Origin: Clostridium ragsdalei P11
Lineage (GTDB): Bacteria; Bacillota; Clostridia; Clostridiales; Clostridiaceae
Direction of reading: 5' to 3'
Assembly: GCF_001675165.1 (NCBI RefSeq)
Contig: NZ_LROS01000022.1
Coordinates: 248,001 to 312,000, forward strand
Length of the DNA: 64,000 nucleotides
Each line of letters opens with the position of its first letter. The stretch's first letter is position 1. The notes under the pieces were generated by a model that was not told where the DNA came from, did no database searches, and worked only from the letters and a program-made list of their open reading frames with translations. This document shows, piece after piece, positions 26,050 through 37,002 of the stretch. Both the position numbers and the translations under genes were made by a program.

Positions 26050-27330
26050 TCAATTCAAAAATCCATGATAATGACGCATTACTAGCTGCGATTCTAATTG
26101 TCTTATGGTTTCAATAGCTACATTTACTATAATTAATAGCCCTGTTCCGCCAAAATATATGCCCTTAAAACTAGTATAAGTTTCTGCTACTATAGGGGAT
26201 ATTGCTATTATCCCTGCAAAAGCTCCTCCTAATACTGACACTCTGGCTAAAACTCTTTCAATAAATACAGCCGTAGGTTCTCCTGGTCTTATGCCAGGTA
26301 TAAATCCTGAAGACTTATTCATATTCTCGGCCATTTCTTCTGGCTTCATAGTAACTTCGGTATAAAACCATGTAAAGAAAATTGTAAGCAAGAAATAAAG
26401 CACTAAATATGTCCAATTACTTTCTTTAAATGGACTATACACACTTCCCGTTATAAACTTGTTAAAAGCTGAGTCAGGCCAAAATTGACCTATAGTCATT
26501 GGAAACTGCATAACTGATATAGCAAATATAATTCCTATAACAGCTGCTCCATTTACATTAATTGGAATATTAGTAGACTGCCCTTTATACATTCTTCCTG
26601 CATTTGTTTTCCCTGCATACTGTATAGGAATTCTTCTCTCAGATAAACTTGAAATTACAACTCCTAAAAATAGCAAGAATATAACTGCTGCAAGTCCTAT
26701 TACTTCCACAAAGTTAACTGTTTCAACTTGTTGCATTTTAAAAATTCCAGATACTGCAGAAGGAAACCTCGAAATAATGTTTATAAATATTATAAGAGAT
26801 ATTCCATTTCCAATACCATGCTCAGTAATCTGATCACCAAACCACATGAGAAAAGTTGACGCTACAGTAACAGTAAATATTATCATAAATACGTTGAATT
26901 TATCAGATGGGTTTGCAAGTGCACCTGCTCTATTTATAATAACATATATGGTTATTCCTTGAATTACACCTAGTGGTACTGAAGCATATCTAGTGTATTC
27001 CTGTATCTTCTTTCTACCTTCTTCTCCTTCTTTAGATAATTGCTCTAAACGAGGCAAAGCAACCGTAAGAAGTTGGAATATAATGGAGGAATTGATAAAT
27101 GGAATAACTCCCATAGCAAATATACTAAATCTGCTAAATGCGCCTCCTGCTAAAAGATCATAAAAGCCAAACAACGAGCCATTGCTAGTTAGACTACTTA
27201 ACTTTGTAGTATCAATTCCTGGAACAGGAATAAAATTTCCCATTCTAAAAATTATAATCATAAATAAAGTAAACAGCAATCTTTTCCTTAGTTCAGGAAC
27301 TTTCCAAGCATTACGCAAGGTTGATAGCAC
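26050..27330 (-). CDS. secY: Protein translocase subunit SecY
   Basis: 426 residues with ten membrane segments; the first ends in [12 protein letters not shown], typical of SecY. The cytoplasmic loop [19 protein letters not shown] binds SecA and the ribosome. The stop and the rplO stop are one base apart from the neighbour's start region, so coupling is likely. Works with SecE (52337-52567). Confidence 0.98.
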   Translation of the reverse strand: MLSTLRNAWKVPELRKRLLFTLFMIIIFRMGNFIPVPGIDTTKLSSLTSNGSLFGFYDLLAGGAFSRFSIFAMGVIPFINSSIIFQLLTVALPRLEQLSKEGEEGRKKIQEYTRYASVPLGVIQGITIYVIINRAGALANPSDKFNVFMIIFTVTVASTFLMWFGDQITEHGIGNGISLIIFINIISRFPSAVSGIFKMQQVETVNFVEVIGLAAVIFLLFLGVVISSLSERRIPIQYAGKTNAGRMYKGQSTNIPINVNGAAVIGIIFAISVMQFPMTIGQFWPDSAFNKFITGSVYSPFKESNWTYLVLYFLLTIFFTWFYTEVTMKPEEMAENMNKSSGFIPGIRPGEPTAVFIERVLARVSVLGGAFAGIIAISPIVAETYTSFKGIYFGGTGLLIIVNVAIETIRQLESQLVMRHYHGFLN

Positions 27331-27331
27331 T

Positions 27332-27772
27332 TTATATCACCTCTACTTTTCCTCCAGCTGCCTCTATCTTTTCCACTGCAGTTTTAGTAAACTTAGCTGC
27401 TTTTACTGTGAGTTTCTTTTGTAATTCACCATTTCCAAGTATTTTTAAACCATCTTTAGACTTTTTAATTACCTTTTTCTCTAAAAGTAATTCTGGAGTA
27501 ATTTCTGTTCCATCTTCAAATGCATTTAGTCTTTCAACATTTAATTCATAATATTGTTTTGCAAATATATTAGTGAAGCCTCTTTTAGGAAGTCTTCTAT
27601 ACAATGGCATCTGTCCGCCTTCAAATCCTATTCTTACTCCACCACCGGATCTAGCTTTCTGTCCATTTTCACCTTTTCCAGCATTTCTTCCCCAACCAGA
27701 ACCAGTACCTCTTCCAAGTCTTTTTGGTGATTTTCTTGATCCTTCTGCTGGTTTTAATTCATGAAGTTTCAT
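27332..27772 (-). CDS. rplO: 50S ribosomal protein L15
   Basis: 146 residues; the Gly/Arg-rich N-terminus ([18 protein letters not shown]) and [17 protein letters not shown] are diagnostic. It directly precedes secY as in the spc operon. Confidence 0.99.
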   Translation of the reverse strand: MKLHELKPAEGSRKSPKRLGRGTGSGWGRNAGKGENGQKARSGGGVRIGFEGGQMPLYRRLPKRGFTNIFAKQYYELNVERLNAFEDGTEITPELLLEKKVIKKSKDGLKILGNGELQKKLTVKAAKFTKTAVEKIEAAGGKVEVI

Positions 27773-27794
27773 TCGTACTTACACCTCCTTCGTA

Positions 27795-27974
27795 TTATGC
27801 CTCTTCTACCTTTAAAAGATAGCTAACTTTTTGGATCATTCCTCTGATTTGAGGATTATCCTCTTGCTCTACAACTTTTCCTATTTTTCTTAATCCAAGA
27901 GCATTTACAGTTGCTATATGATCTTTTTTTCTTCCTATTAAACTCTTTTCTAGAGTTATTTTAAGTTTAGCCAA
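27795..27974 (-). CDS. rpmD: 50S ribosomal protein L30
   Basis: About 59 residues: [19 protein letters not shown] place the start at TTG 27974, which gives the standard N-terminus with 9-nt spacing from AGGAG; ATG at 27980 is only 3 nt from it. It lies between rpsE and rplO. Confidence 0.96.
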   Translation of the reverse strand: MAKLKITLEKSLIGRKKDHIATVNALGLRKIGKVVEQEDNPQIRGMIQKVSYLLKVEEA

Positions 27975-27986
27975 GGTCATTCACTC

Positions 27987-28484
27987 CTAACCTAAAATCT
28001 CTTCGACAGTTTTTCCTCTAAGACTAGCTATATGTTCTGCTGTCTTTAGTCTTGATAAACCGTCAATAGTAGCATTTACCATATTTCTTGGATTATTAGA
28101 ACCAACTGATTTTGCTCTAACATCCTTTAATCCTGCAAGTTCAAGAACTGCTCTAGAAGGTCCACCGGCTATAATTCCAGTACCTTCAGGAGCTGTCATT
28201 ATAAGTACTCTTCCTGTTCCAAATTGACCAGCTATACTATGAGGTACTGTTGTACCTATAATTGGAACTTCAATTAAATTCTTCTTAGCATCTTCTATTC
28301 CTTTTCTGATTGCTTCAGGTATTTCTATAGATTTTCCAGTTCCTACGCCTACGTGGCCATCTTCATCTCCCACTACAACTAGGGCACTAAATCTAAAATT
28401 TCTACCACCTTTAACAACCTTAGCAACTCTATTTATGAATACAACCTTCTCTTTAAGATTTAAAGCGCTAGGATCGATTCTCAT
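27987..28484 (-). CDS. rpsE: 30S ribosomal protein S5
   Basis: 165 residues; the dsRBD-like N-terminal half ([21 protein letters not shown]) and the [18 protein letters not shown] block are intact. It affects decoding fidelity. Confidence 0.99.
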   Translation of the reverse strand: MRIDPSALNLKEKVVFINRVAKVVKGGRNFRFSALVVVGDEDGHVGVGTGKSIEIPEAIRKGIEDAKKNLIEVPIIGTTVPHSIAGQFGTGRVLIMTAPEGTGIIAGGPSRAVLELAGLKDVRAKSVGSNNPRNMVNATIDGLSRLKTAEHIASLRGKTVEEILG

Positions 28485-28499
28485 TTATTTCCCTCCTTA

Positions 28500-28859
28500 T
28501 TAGAATTCTAAGCCAGCTTCTCTTGCACCTTCAGCAAGATTCTGTACTCTTCCATGATATATATATCCGCCTCTATCAAAAACTACTTCTTTGATTCCTT
28601 TTTCAATAGCTTTCTTAGCTATTGTCTGACCAACAACTTTTGCTGCTTCTTTATTACTTCCAACTCCTTGAAAATCTTTATCTACACTTGAAGCAGAAAC
28701 TAGAGTTGTTCCCTTTACGTCATCTATTATTTGAGCATATATGTTTTTTGCACTTCTATATACTGCAAGTCTTGGTCTTTCATTTGTTCCAGAAATTTTT
28801 CTACGAACTCTAAGATGACGCTTTGATCTTAGTTTTTTCTTATCATCTTTTTTAAACAT
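28500..28859 (-). CDS. rplR: 50S ribosomal protein L18
   Basis: 119 residues with [23 protein letters not shown] and [12 protein letters not shown]; it binds 5S rRNA. The ATG at 28859 (FKKDDKKK) has AAGGAG 8 nt upstream; the three extra upstream codons fall in that site. Confidence 0.98.
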   Translation of the reverse strand: MFKKDDKKKLRSKRHLRVRRKISGTNERPRLAVYRSAKNIYAQIIDDVKGTTLVSASSVDKDFQGVGSNKEAAKVVGQTIAKKAIEKGIKEVVFDRGGYIYHGRVQNLAEGAREAGLEF

Positions 28860-28877
28860 AAGGTTCACTCCTTTCTA

Positions 28878-29420
28878 CTACTTCTTACCTGTTTTTCCTT
28901 CTTTACGTCTTATAACTTCATTTTCATATTTAATTCCTTTTCCCTTGTAAGGTTCAGGTTTTCTCCAATTTCTTATATCTGCTGAGACATCGCCTACTAA
29001 TTCTTTGTCGATACCTTTTACTATAACTTTTGTAGGTGCAGGTGTTTCAAAAGTTATTCCTTCAACTGCCTCTACTTCAATTGGATGTGAAAATCCTAAG
29101 TTTAAAACTAATTTTTTTCCTTGTAACTGAGCTCTGTAACCAACACCTACTAATTCTAATGTCTTTGCATATCCTTCAGTTACACCAATAACCATATTAT
29201 TTATTAATGCTCTAGTCAATCCATGAAGAGCTCTAGATTCTTTTTCATCATTATTTCTTTTAACTACTATTGAGTTATCCTCAACAGCAATATTCATATC
29301 TTTTCTCATAGCCTTTACAAGTTGGCCTTTAGGTCCTTTTACAGTAACAACGTTGTCTGGTGTTACTGCAAAGGTGACACCACTTGGAATAGCTATTGGA
29401 AGCTTTCCTATTCTTGACAT
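28878..29420 (-). CDS. rplF: 50S ribosomal protein L6
   Basis: 180 residues beginning [14 protein letters not shown]. The open frame extends 34 codons further upstream, but AGGAGGT lies right before the tandem ATGs at 29423/29420 and the extension is not family sequence. The C-terminal [12 protein letters not shown] is diagnostic. Confidence 0.98.
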   Translation of the reverse strand: MSRIGKLPIAIPSGVTFAVTPDNVVTVKGPKGQLVKAMRKDMNIAVEDNSIVVKRNNDEKESRALHGLTRALINNMVIGVTEGYAKTLELVGVGYRAQLQGKKLVLNLGFSHPIEVEAVEGITFETPAPTKVIVKGIDKELVGDVSADIRNWRKPEPYKGKGIKYENEVIRRKEGKTGKK

Positions 29421-29493
29421 CATTACACCTCCTGTATTCCTAATAGGTTCATAATAAATATCATTTACTACTAATCTTAGTTCATTTTTAAAA

Positions 29494-29892
29494 CTACCAT
29501 ATGTAGCAAAGTACTTCTCCACCTACTCCTAATTTTCTTGCGTCTCTATCTGTAACAATTCCTTTAGAAGTTGATATTACTGCAACTCCAAGTCCATTTA
29601 AAACCTTAGGAATTTCTTCTTTTCTACAATAAACTCTTAATCCAGGTTTAGATATTCTCTTGAGTCCTGTTATAACCCTTTCTTTATCTTTACCATACTT
29701 CATTGAAAGTCTTATCATGTTTACAGAACCATCTGTATATTCCTCTACATTCTTTATATATCCTTCTTGAAGCATTATATTTAATAGTGCCTTCTTAATA
29801 GTTGAAGAAGGTACTTCTACTATTTCGTGTCTAACAATATTTGCATTTCTTATACGAGTAAGCAAATCTGCTATAGGATCAGTCATTACCAT
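29494..29892 (-). CDS. rpsH: 30S ribosomal protein S8
   Basis: 132 residues: [15 protein letters not shown] and the C-terminal [20 protein letters not shown]. It binds 16S helix 21 and in many bacteria represses the spc operon. The spacing from AAGGAGG favours the first ATG. Confidence 0.99.
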   Translation of the reverse strand: MVMTDPIADLLTRIRNANIVRHEIVEVPSSTIKKALLNIMLQEGYIKNVEEYTDGSVNMIRLSMKYGKDKERVITGLKRISKPGLRVYCRKEEIPKVLNGLGVAVISTSKGIVTDRDARKLGVGGEVLCYIW

Positions 29893-29924
29893 TTATTGTG
29901 CCTCCTTTCATCAATAACTAACAT

Positions 29925-30110
29925 TTACCAACTTGCTTTTCTGCAACCAGGTATTTCACCCTTATACGCAAGTTCTCTAAAGCATATACGACATATACCA
30001 TATTTTTTTAATACAGCATGAGGTCTTCCACATATTCTACATCTTGTGTAAGCCCTTGTTGGATATTTAGGTTCTTTTTTCCACTTTTCTATCAAAGCTT
30101 TACGTGCCAC
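29925..30110 (-). CDS. rpsN: 30S ribosomal protein S14, zinc type
   Basis: 61 residues, the short zinc-binding form: CRICGRPH and GICRICF provide four Cys ligands. A separate zinc-independent S14 is not in view. Confidence 0.99.
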   Translation of the reverse strand: MARKALIEKWKKEPKYPTRAYTRCRICGRPHAVLKKYGICRICFRELAYKGEIPGCRKASW

Positions 30111-30122
30111 GTTTTTCCCTCC

Positions 30123-30668
30123 TTATTTTTGAGTAAATGGCATTCCAAGAAGTTTAAGCAACTCTCTTGCTTCTTCATCAGTATTTGCAGTAGTGACAAA
30201 GATAACATCCATACCTCTGACTTTGTCTATCTTATCATATTCTATTTCAGGGAATATTAATTGCTCTTTAATTCCTATGGAATAATTTCCTCTACCATCA
30301 AAAGATTTATCCGGAACTCCTGAGAAATCTCTAACTCTTGGTAGTGCTATATTAATTAATTTATCTGCAAATTCATACATATATTGTTTTCTTAAAGTAA
30401 CTTTACATCCTATAGCCATATTTTCTCTTATTTTAAAGTTTGCTATAGATTTTTTTGCTCTAGTTAAAACTGGTTTTTGTCCTGTAATTAAAGTTAAGTC
30501 ACTAACTGCTGATTCTAAAACCTTTGGATTATCCTTAGCTTCTCCTACACCCATATTTATAACTATTTTATCAAGTTTTGGTGCCTGCATTATGTTCTTA
30601 TATTTAAACTTATCCATTAAAGCAGGAATAACTTCCTTTTCATATTTCTCTTGTAACCTTGAACTCAT
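30123..30668 (-). CDS. rplE: 50S ribosomal protein L5
   Basis: 181 residues: [13 protein letters not shown] and [15 protein letters not shown]. It binds 5S rRNA and touches the P-site tRNA. It sits between rplX and rpsN. Confidence 0.99.
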   Translation of the reverse strand: MSSRLQEKYEKEVIPALMDKFKYKNIMQAPKLDKIVINMGVGEAKDNPKVLESAVSDLTLITGQKPVLTRAKKSIANFKIRENMAIGCKVTLRKQYMYEFADKLINIALPRVRDFSGVPDKSFDGRGNYSIGIKEQLIFPEIEYDKIDKVRGMDVIFVTTANTDEEARELLKLLGMPFTQK

Positions 30669-30690
30669 ATTTTTGCCCTCCTTTCAAAGA

Positions 30691-31008
30691 TTAAAATGTT
30701 TCTCCGCACTTTTTACATACTCTTACTTTTGTTCCATCATCTAATATCTTGTGACTTATTCTAGTTACACTTTTACATTTGTCACAATATAGCATTACTT
30801 TTGAACTATATATAGGAGCTTCTTTTTTAATTATGCCACCCTGCATATTTTGCTTGTTTGGTTTCTGATGTTTTGAAACTACATTAACATCTTTAACAAT
30901 GACTTTACCTGTTTTAGGCATAACCTTTAAAACTTCTCCTGTTTTTCCTTTATCTTTACCGGATATAACCATGACTGTATCCTTTTTTCTAACGTGTACC
31001 TTTGCCAT
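30691..31008 (-). CDS. rplX: 50S ribosomal protein L24
   Basis: 105 residues with the KOW motif ([20 protein letters not shown]). A C-terminal four-Cys zinc site (CDKCK...CKKCGE) is present. ATG at 31008 has AAGGAGG 8 nt upstream; the longer GTG frame begins inside that site. Confidence 0.98.
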   Translation of the reverse strand: MAKVHVRKKDTVMVISGKDKGKTGEVLKVMPKTGKVIVKDVNVVSKHQKPNKQNMQGGIIKKEAPIYSSKVMLYCDKCKSVTRISHKILDDGTKVRVCKKCGETF

Positions 31009-31026
31009 TATAGCCACCTCCTTATC

Positions 31027-31395
31027 TTATAGAACTTCAGGCGCTAGTGATAATATTTTTGTATAATCTTTATCTCTTAGCTCTCTCGCAACTGGTCCGA
31101 AGATACGAGTTCCCTTTGGTTGCTTATCATCTTTTATTATAACAGCAGCATTTTCATCAAACTTTATATATGAACCGTCTGCTCTTCTAAGTCCTCTTAC
31201 AGATCTAACGATAACAGCCTTTACAACTTCTCCTTTTTTAACAACACCGCCTGGTGTTGCACTTTTAACGCTAGCAACTATTGTATCACCGATGTTTCCC
31301 CATTTTCTCTTGGATCCACCTAAAACTCTTATACACATAATTTCCTTAGCTCCGGAATTATCTGCAACTTTCAATAATGTCTGTTGCTGAATCAT
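31027..31395 (-). CDS. rplN: 50S ribosomal protein L14
   Basis: 122 residues: [17 protein letters not shown] and [13 protein letters not shown]. It lies at the subunit interface and is the docking site of the silencing factor RsfS. Confidence 0.99.
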   Translation of the reverse strand: MIQQQTLLKVADNSGAKEIMCIRVLGGSKRKWGNIGDTIVASVKSATPGGVVKKGEVVKAVIVRSVRGLRRADGSYIKFDENAAVIIKDDKQPKGTRIFGPVARELRDKDYTKILSLAPEVL

Positions 31396-31422
31396 TGAAA
31401 ATACCCTCCTTTCAGCTATTAA

Positions 31423-31677
31423 CTATTTAGCCTTTTCTACTATTTCCACAAGTCTCCATCTCTTATCCTTCGATAAAGGTCTTGTTTCCATTATTAATAC
31501 TCTATCATTATTCCTTGCTTCATTGTTTTCATCATGAGCTTTAAATTTAGTAGTTCTGTTAACTGTTTTTCCGTACAGTGGATGACGTACTTTAGTTTCA
31601 ACTGCAACTACTATAGTTTTATCCATTTTATCTGAGATAACTCTTCCTGTTCTTGTCTTTCTGTATCCTCTTTCCAC
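31423..31677 (-). CDS. rpsQ: 30S ribosomal protein S17
   Basis: 84 residues: [21 protein letters not shown], an OB-fold primary binder of 16S rRNA. Order rpmC-rpsQ-rplN is standard. Confidence 0.99.
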   Translation of the reverse strand: MERGYRKTRTGRVISDKMDKTIVVAVETKVRHPLYGKTVNRTTKFKAHDENNEARNNDRVLIMETRPLSKDKRWRLVEIVEKAK

Positions 31678-31697
31678 AGAATAAACCTCCTTTCAAA

Positions 31698-31910
31698 CTA
31701 TTGTTCAAATGATCTTAGCTCTTCTTCCCTAAGGATGGTTTTAATTTGGGCTATAGATTTTTTGACTTCCTTTATTCTCATTGGATTTTCTAATTGACCT
31801 GTAGCCAACTGAAATCTCAAATTAAACAATTCTGACTTAAGATCTTGTACTTTTGCCTGTAAATCTTGAGTGCTGCTTTGTCTTAACTCTTGCAATTCTC
31901 TAGCCTTCAT
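31698..31910 (-). CDS. rpmC: 50S ribosomal protein L29
   Basis: 70 residues starting at ATG 31910 ([12 protein letters not shown]); the open frame extends 8 codons upstream into rplP, but that part is not L29-like. The start lies inside rplP with an 11-nt overlap, so translation is coupled. It forms part of the exit-tunnel docking site for SRP and trigger factor. Confidence 0.97.
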   Translation of the reverse strand: MKARELQELRQSSTQDLQAKVQDLKSELFNLRFQLATGQLENPMRIKEVKKSIAQIKTILREEELRSFEQ

Positions 31911-32343
31911 TGCTTTCACCACCCACTTCTTCAAAATCTTTTCTTGTAACGAACTTAGTCTTTATAGGCAATTTATGTGATGCAAGCCTCATTGCTTCTC
32001 TTGCTACTGGTTCAGGAACACCTGATAGTTCAAATAATATCCTACCTGGTTTAACAACTGCTACCCAATATTCTGGTGATCCTTTACCTGATCCCATACG
32101 TGTTTCAGCAGGTTTTTCTGTAATTGGTTTATCTGGGAAAATCTTTATCCAAAGTTTTCCTCCTCTTTTGATATATCTATTTATAGCTATTCTGGCTGCT
32201 TCTATCTGATTTGCTGTTATCCATGCACATTCTGTAGCCTGTATAGCGTAATCTCCATATGCTATAAAATTACCTCTTGTAGCTTTGCCTTTCATTCTAC
32301 CACGTTGTACCTTACGATGCTTAACTCTCTTAGGCATTAACAT
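31900..32343 (-). CDS. rplP: 50S ribosomal protein L16
   Basis: 147 residues: [17 protein letters not shown] and [19 protein letters not shown]. It is near the peptidyl-transferase centre and the A-site tRNA. Confidence 0.99.
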   Translation of the reverse strand: MLMPKRVKHRKVQRGRMKGKATRGNFIAYGDYAIQATECAWITANQIEAARIAINRYIKRGGKLWIKIFPDKPITEKPAETRMGSGKGSPEYWVAVVKPGRILFELSGVPEPVAREAMRLASHKLPIKTKFVTRKDFEEVGGESNEG

Positions 32344-32360
32344 ATGCTATTCCTCCTTCC

Positions 32361-33032
32361 CTATGCTTTAACTTCTTCCTTGTTTTCAACAGATTTTTTA
32401 GCAGGGAGCACTTCTCCTCTATATACCCATACTTTTACACCTATTTTACCATATGTGGTATTTGCTTCTGCAAATCCATAATCTATGTCGGCTCTTAATG
32501 TCTGGAGTGGAATTGTACCTTCATGGTATGACTCAGCTCTTGCAATTTCTGCACCACCAAGTCTTCCTGAACATGTAGTCTTAACACCCTTAACGCCAGA
32601 CTTCATAGCTCTCTGTATTGTTTGTTTCATAGCTCTTCTAAAGGAAATTCTCTTTTCCAATTGCAAAGCTACATTTTCTGCCATAAGTTGGGCATCAGCT
32701 TCTGCCTGCTTTACTTCAACGATGTTTATAAGCACAGTTTTTTCTGTAACCATTTTTTGAATTTCAGCTTTTAAAGCATTAATTCCTTGGCCGCCTTTTC
32801 CTATTATCATTCCAGGTTTTGCTGTAAATACATTTAGCTTAACTCTTTTTGCTGCTCTTTCAATTTGAATTTTTGAAACTCCAGCAATAGCAGTTTTTGC
32901 TTTTACAAATTTTCTAATTTTATTATCTTCAACTATATTGTCTGCAAAATTTTTCTTATCTGCATACCATTTAGCATCCCATTCTTTAATAACACCAACT
33001 CTTAGGCCATGTGGATGTACTTTCTGTCCCAT
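32361..33032 (-). CDS. rpsC: 30S ribosomal protein S3
   Basis: 223 residues with the KH domain ([16 protein letters not shown]) and C-terminal [12 protein letters not shown]; part of the mRNA entry helicase. Confidence 0.99.
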   Translation of the reverse strand: MGQKVHPHGLRVGVIKEWDAKWYADKKNFADNIVEDNKIRKFVKAKTAIAGVSKIQIERAAKRVKLNVFTAKPGMIIGKGGQGINALKAEIQKMVTEKTVLINIVEVKQAEADAQLMAENVALQLEKRISFRRAMKQTIQRAMKSGVKGVKTTCSGRLGGAEIARAESYHEGTIPLQTLRADIDYGFAEANTTYGKIGVKVWVYRGEVLPAKKSVENKEEVKA

Positions 33033-33050
33033 CTGTTTCCCTCCTTCTTA

Positions 33051-33386
33051 TTACTCTCTTTCCTTAACTACCAAAGTTATGTGACTACTTCTCTTATTTA
33101 TTCTAAATGCTCTACCTTGAGCATGTGGTTGAAATCTCTTTAACGTTGGACCTTCACAAGCATAAGCTTCTGAAACATATAGATTATCCTTATCTAAATC
33201 CAAATTATTCTCTGCATTAGCAACTGCTGATTTAAGAACTTTATTAACCACTACAGCTGCATCTCTTGGAGTATATTTTAATATAGCAAAAGCTTCATTT
33301 ACATTTTTACCTCTAACTAAATTAAGTACAACTCCTACTTTCATTGAAGACATTCTAACATATCTAGCTATAGCCTTAGCTTCCAT
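33051..33386 (-). CDS. rplV: 50S ribosomal protein L22
   Basis: 111 residues: [21 protein letters not shown]; the C-terminal hairpin ([21 protein letters not shown]) lines the exit tunnel. Confidence 0.99.
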   Translation of the reverse strand: MEAKAIARYVRMSSMKVGVVLNLVRGKNVNEAFAILKYTPRDAAVVVNKVLKSAVANAENNLDLDKDNLYVSEAYACEGPTLKRFQPHAQGRAFRINKRSSHITLVVKERE

Positions 33387-33407
33387 TTATTCTACCTCCC
33401 TTCCTAA

Positions 33408-33704
33408 CTACTTTTGAGGAGCAACACGAGTTGTTTTTTCAGTTTTGTCTGCGACGTGTCCCCTGTATGTTCTAGTTAGTGCAAATTCTCCTAATTTGTG
33501 TCCTACCATATCCTCTGATATATATACAGGAACATGCTTTCTTCCATCATGAACTGCTATAGTGTGACCTATCATCTGAGGAAATATCGTTGAACTTCTT
33601 GACCAAGTTTTTATAACTTTCTTCTCACCATTTTTATTTAATTCATTTATTTTCTTTAAAAGCGCTTCTTGGACATAAGGTCCCTTTTTAACTGATCTGC
33701 TCAT
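33408..33704 (-). CDS. rpsS: 30S ribosomal protein S19
   Basis: 98 residues: [18 protein letters not shown] and [15 protein letters not shown]. It lies in the 30S head. A 111-bp gap with a perfect hairpin separates it from rplB. Confidence 0.99.
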   Translation of the reverse strand: MSRSVKKGPYVQEALLKKINELNKNGEKKVIKTWSRSSTIFPQMIGHTIAVHDGRKHVPVYISEDMVGHKLGEFALTRTYRGHVADKTEKTTRVAPQK

Positions 33705-33789
33705 TCATTTTGCCTCCCTTCATACAATTTGCATGATATAACTTTTTTGTTTATAGCTAAAAGCAACTGGTTCATTAAATAGAAGTCAG

Positions 33790-33813
33790 TGAAGAGAACA
33801 TATATTCTCTTCA
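33790..33813. other. Perfect hairpin just after rplB
   Basis: TGAAGAGAA and its complement around a 6-nt A/T core. No U-tract follows on the minus strand, so it is not a normal terminator; it may be a processing or pausing signal within the S10 operon. Confidence 0.5.
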
Positions 33814-33815
33814 AA

Positions 33816-34649
33816 CTATTTACTATTTCTTCTCTTAACTATAAATCTGTCTGAATACTTATTATGTTTTCTAGTCTTATATCCTAATGCAGGTTTGCCC
33901 CAAGGAGTAAGTGGTCCTGGATGACCTACTGGAGCCTTACCTTCACCACCACCATGTGGATGGTCATTAGGGTTCATAACAGAACCTCTAACTGTAGGTC
34001 TTACTCCTAAGTGTCTCTTTCTTCCTGCTTTACCTATGCTAACTATCTCATGAGTTAAGTTTGAAACTGTTCCAATTGTAGCTCTACATGCTATTCTTAC
34101 ATGTCTCATCTCACCACTTGGAAGTCTTAATGTTGCATAATTTCCTTCTTTAGCCATAAGTTGAGCTGAAGCTCCTGCAGATCTTACAAGTTGTGCTCCC
34201 TTTCCTGCTTGTAATTCTACATTATGAATTATAGTACCAACAGGTATATTTATTAATGGCAAACAATTTCCAACTTTTATATCTGAATCTGCTCCTGAAA
34301 CTACAGCATCTCCAACTTTTAATCCAACTGGAGCTATTATATATCTCTTTTCTCCATCTGCATAAACTACCAAAGCTATATAAGCTGATCTATTAGGATC
34401 ATATTCTATAGTAGCAACCTTTGCTGGTATGCCATCTTTATTTCTCTTAAAATCTATTAATCTATACTTTTGTTTTGCTCCGCCACCTATATGACGAACT
34501 GTTATTTTACCGTGAGCATTTCTACCACCACTTCTTTTTAAAGGTGCAAGAAGTGATTTTTCTGGTACATCTGTAGTTATTTCTTCAAATGTACTTACAG
34601 TCATATTCCTTCTTGAAGGTGTAGTAGGTTTAAATCCTTTAACTGCCAT
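33816..34649 (-). CDS. rplB: 50S ribosomal protein L2
   Basis: 277 residues: [19 protein letters not shown] and the C-terminal [14 protein letters not shown], with the conserved His needed for peptidyl-transferase assembly. Confidence 0.99.
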   Translation of the reverse strand: MAVKGFKPTTPSRRNMTVSTFEEITTDVPEKSLLAPLKRSGGRNAHGKITVRHIGGGAKQKYRLIDFKRNKDGIPAKVATIEYDPNRSAYIALVVYADGEKRYIIAPVGLKVGDAVVSGADSDIKVGNCLPLINIPVGTIIHNVELQAGKGAQLVRSAGASAQLMAKEGNYATLRLPSGEMRHVRIACRATIGTVSNLTHEIVSIGKAGRKRHLGVRPTVRGSVMNPNDHPHGGGEGKAPVGHPGPLTPWGKPALGYKTRKHNKYSDRFIVKRRNSK

Positions 34650-34703
34650 AACGGTATTCCCTCCTTTTTTCGCTTATCTGGATTTCTCCAATAACTGCTT
34701 TAA

Positions 34704-35003
34704 TTATTGTTCCATTCCATCAAAAAATTCTATTGTCTTACTATCTTCTTTAAGTTTTACAATAGCTTTTTTGAAATCCGCTCTTTTTCCAATATGAACG
34801 CCAACTCTTTTTTTCTTTCCTATATATCTTGCTGTTGTTACATTTTCAACGCTTACTCCGAAAACATCTTCTACAGCTTTCTTTATCATTGATTTGTTTG
34901 CATGTATGTCAACTATAAAGGTGTATTTCTTCTCATTCATACCAGCCATGCTCTTTTCTGTTACAACAGGCCTTCTTATGATATCATAATTAGTATATTT
35001 CAT
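34704..35003 (-). CDS. rplW: 50S ribosomal protein L23
   Basis: 99 residues: [14 protein letters not shown]. It is at the exit-tunnel rim. The ATG overlaps the rplD stop (TAATG), so translation is coupled. Confidence 0.99.
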   Translation of the reverse strand: MKYTNYDIIRRPVVTEKSMAGMNEKKYTFIVDIHANKSMIKKAVEDVFGVSVENVTTARYIGKKKRVGVHIGKRADFKKAIVKLKEDSKTIEFFDGMEQ

Positions 35004-35623
35004 TATGCATACACCTCCTCAATTTTTGATACAGCGTCCTTTGTTATTATAAGTTTTTCATATTTTAACAAATCATAAACATTTAAATTGTTAACAGGTA
35101 TAACTGATACGCCCTGTATATTTCTACCTGATACATATACATTTTTATTTGATTCAGCTGTAACAATTAATGCCTTCTTTGCATTAAATGCACCTAACAT
35201 CTTTACTATTTCTTTTGTCTTTGGAGCTTCTAATTCTAAGTTTTCCAAAACAACCATTTCATTATCTGCTACTTTGCTTGACAATGCTGATTTCATGGCT
35301 ACTCTTTTCACTGATTTTGTAAGTGAGATTCTATAGTCTCTAGGTTTTACAGCAAAAACTATACCACCGTGAATCCATTGTGGTGCTCTTATAGATCCTT
35401 GTCTTGCTCTACCTGTTCCCTTTTGTCTCCATGGTTTAATTCCACCTCCAGAAACCTCAGCTCTAGTCTTTGCTGACTGAGTTCCCTGTCTCTTGTTAGC
35501 AAGTAATGCTACAACTACTTGGTGAACAGCATTTTCGTTTACTTCAACTCCAAATACTTTATCTGATAATTCAAAATCTCCGACTTTTTGACCTTCTTTA
35601 TTAAATAATCCTACTTTAGGCAT
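35003..35623 (-). CDS. rplD: 50S ribosomal protein L4
   Basis: 206 residues: [20 protein letters not shown] and [16 protein letters not shown] form the tunnel loop. In gamma-proteobacteria L4 represses the S10 operon; whether it acts on the leader here is unknown. Confidence 0.99.
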   Translation of the reverse strand: MPKVGLFNKEGQKVGDFELSDKVFGVEVNENAVHQVVVALLANKRQGTQSAKTRAEVSGGGIKPWRQKGTGRARQGSIRAPQWIHGGIVFAVKPRDYRISLTKSVKRVAMKSALSSKVADNEMVVLENLELEAPKTKEIVKMLGAFNAKKALIVTAESNKNVYVSGRNIQGVSVIPVNNLNVYDLLKYEKLIITKDAVSKIEEVYA

Positions 35624-35647
35624 TCTGCATCCTCCTTTCTACTAAGA

Positions 35648-36277
35648 CTAAGCCTTAACTGTATTTCTTATTGCTACAAGTCCTTTGTTAGGTCCTGGTA
35701 CTCCACCTTTTATTAAAATAATGTTTTTCTCAGGAATAACTTTTGCAACTTCTAAATTTAACACTGTTGTGTTTCTATTTCCCATATGTCCTGCCATTTT
35801 CATATTCTTGAATGTTCTAGATGGATCTGAGCAAGCTCCCATTGAACCTGGTGCTCTGTGGAATTTAGAACCATGGGACATTGGTCCTCTTTGAGCATTC
35901 CATCTTTTTATTGTGCCTTGGAATCCCTTACCTTTAGAAACTCCAGATACATCAACTTTATCTCCTGCTGCGAAAACATCTGCCTTTATTTCCTGGCCTT
36001 CCTTGTATTCACTAGCATTTTCAAGTTTGAATTCTTTTATAAATCTCTTTAATGTAACTCCTGCTTTTTCAAAATGTCCCTTCATTGGTTTGTTTACCAA
36101 CTTTTCTCTTATGTCGCTAAAACCAACCTGTACAGCCTCATACCCATCTTTTTCTACAGTTTTCTTCTGTATAACAGCACAAGGTCCTGCTTCGATTACT
36201 GTAACAGGAATTACCTTTCCATTTTCATTAAATATTTGAGTCATACCAAGCTTTCTACCTAATATAGCTTTTTTCAT
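35648..36277 (-). CDS. rplC: 50S ribosomal protein L3
   Basis: 209 residues: [18 protein letters not shown] and [19 protein letters not shown], an early assembly protein near the A site. Confidence 0.99.
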   Translation of the reverse strand: MKKAILGRKLGMTQIFNENGKVIPVTVIEAGPCAVIQKKTVEKDGYEAVQVGFSDIREKLVNKPMKGHFEKAGVTLKRFIKEFKLENASEYKEGQEIKADVFAAGDKVDVSGVSKGKGFQGTIKRWNAQRGPMSHGSKFHRAPGSMGACSDPSRTFKNMKMAGHMGNRNTTVLNLEVAKVIPEKNIILIKGGVPGPNKGLVAIRNTVKA

Positions 36278-36346
36278 TTACATACACCTCCTAAACATAT
36301 TAGCGGATCGCCAAAACGGTCATAATAGTTAGTAATAAACCACTTA

Positions 36347-36655
36347 TTACAATTTTATTTCAATATCAACACCTGCTGGTAAGTCAAGTCTCATTAACGC
36401 ATCAACAGTTTTTGGTGATGGGCTTATTATATCTATCAATCTTTTATGAGTTCTTATTTCAAATTGTTCTCTTGAATCTTTATATTTATGTGGGGCTCTC
36501 AAAATTGTAACCACATCTTTTTCTGTAGGCAGTGGCACTGGTCCTGCTACTTTTGCCCCTGTGGACTTAGCAGTTTCTACTATCTTTTCAGATGATTGAT
36601 CTAATATTGTATGATCAAAAGCCTTTAATCTTATTCTAATTTTTTGTTTTGCCAT
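36347..36655 (-). CDS. rpsJ: 30S ribosomal protein S10
   Basis: 102 residues: [19 protein letters not shown]. Also NusE, a partner of NusB/NusG in antitermination. The ATG at 36655 has AAGGAGG 9 nt upstream; the 15-codon extension runs into the leader. First gene of the S10-spc-alpha block. Confidence 0.98.
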
Positions 36656-36698
36656 TGTTATTTCCCTCCTTTTCATGCACGCTATGCTTCTTACGTAC

Positions 36699-36851
36699 AA
36701 CAGCGGATATATTCTGTAAACTGTTCCAGGCGTTTCTTTTATTTTATGAAAGCACTGCCTTTACAAAATCACCGTCGCCTAAGTTCAAGACCTAAGCATA
36801 CTCAGTCAAGAATTACCCGGAAGCCCGGCAACCTCTTGCCTCATCGCTGTT
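36699..36851 (-). ncRNA. Structured leader of the S10 operon
   Basis: The leader between promoter and rpsJ is closed by AACAGCG (36845-36851) pairing with CGCTGTT (36699-36705) across about 150 nt. Inside are several GC-richer helices (for example GCCGGGCTTCCGGG and CTTAGGTCTTGAACTTAGG), in sharp contrast to the AT-rich surroundings. Most likely an autoregulatory ribosomal-protein leader; the ligand is unknown. Confidence 0.65.
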
Positions 36852-36870
36852 ATAACATCACAACTTCTTA

Positions 36871-36899
36871 ATTATACAATAAATTTATATACATGACAA
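36871..36899 (-). promoter_or_regulatory. Sigma-A promoter of the S10 operon
   Basis: TTGTCA (36894-36899), 17 bp, TATAAT (36871-36876), just after the tuf1 terminator. Confidence 0.85.
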
Positions 36900-36918
36900 G
36901 TAAAAATTTATATTTCTG

Positions 36919-36956
36919 CCTATTAAAAAGGAAAGAGTGCACTCTTTCCCTTTTAA
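36919..36956 (-). terminator. Terminator after tuf1
   Basis: GGAAAGAG/CTCTTTCC stem with a 4-nt loop (36930-36949), followed by TTTTTAAT on the minus strand. Confidence 0.88.
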
Positions 36957-37002
36957 TACAACATATTTAGTAAATTTTACAAGTAATATATTTCTAATTT
37001 AA

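Noticed and set aside
28878-29522. N-terminally extended L6 (34 more residues)
   Set aside because: The extension is not L6-like and the SD lies before the internal tandem ATG.
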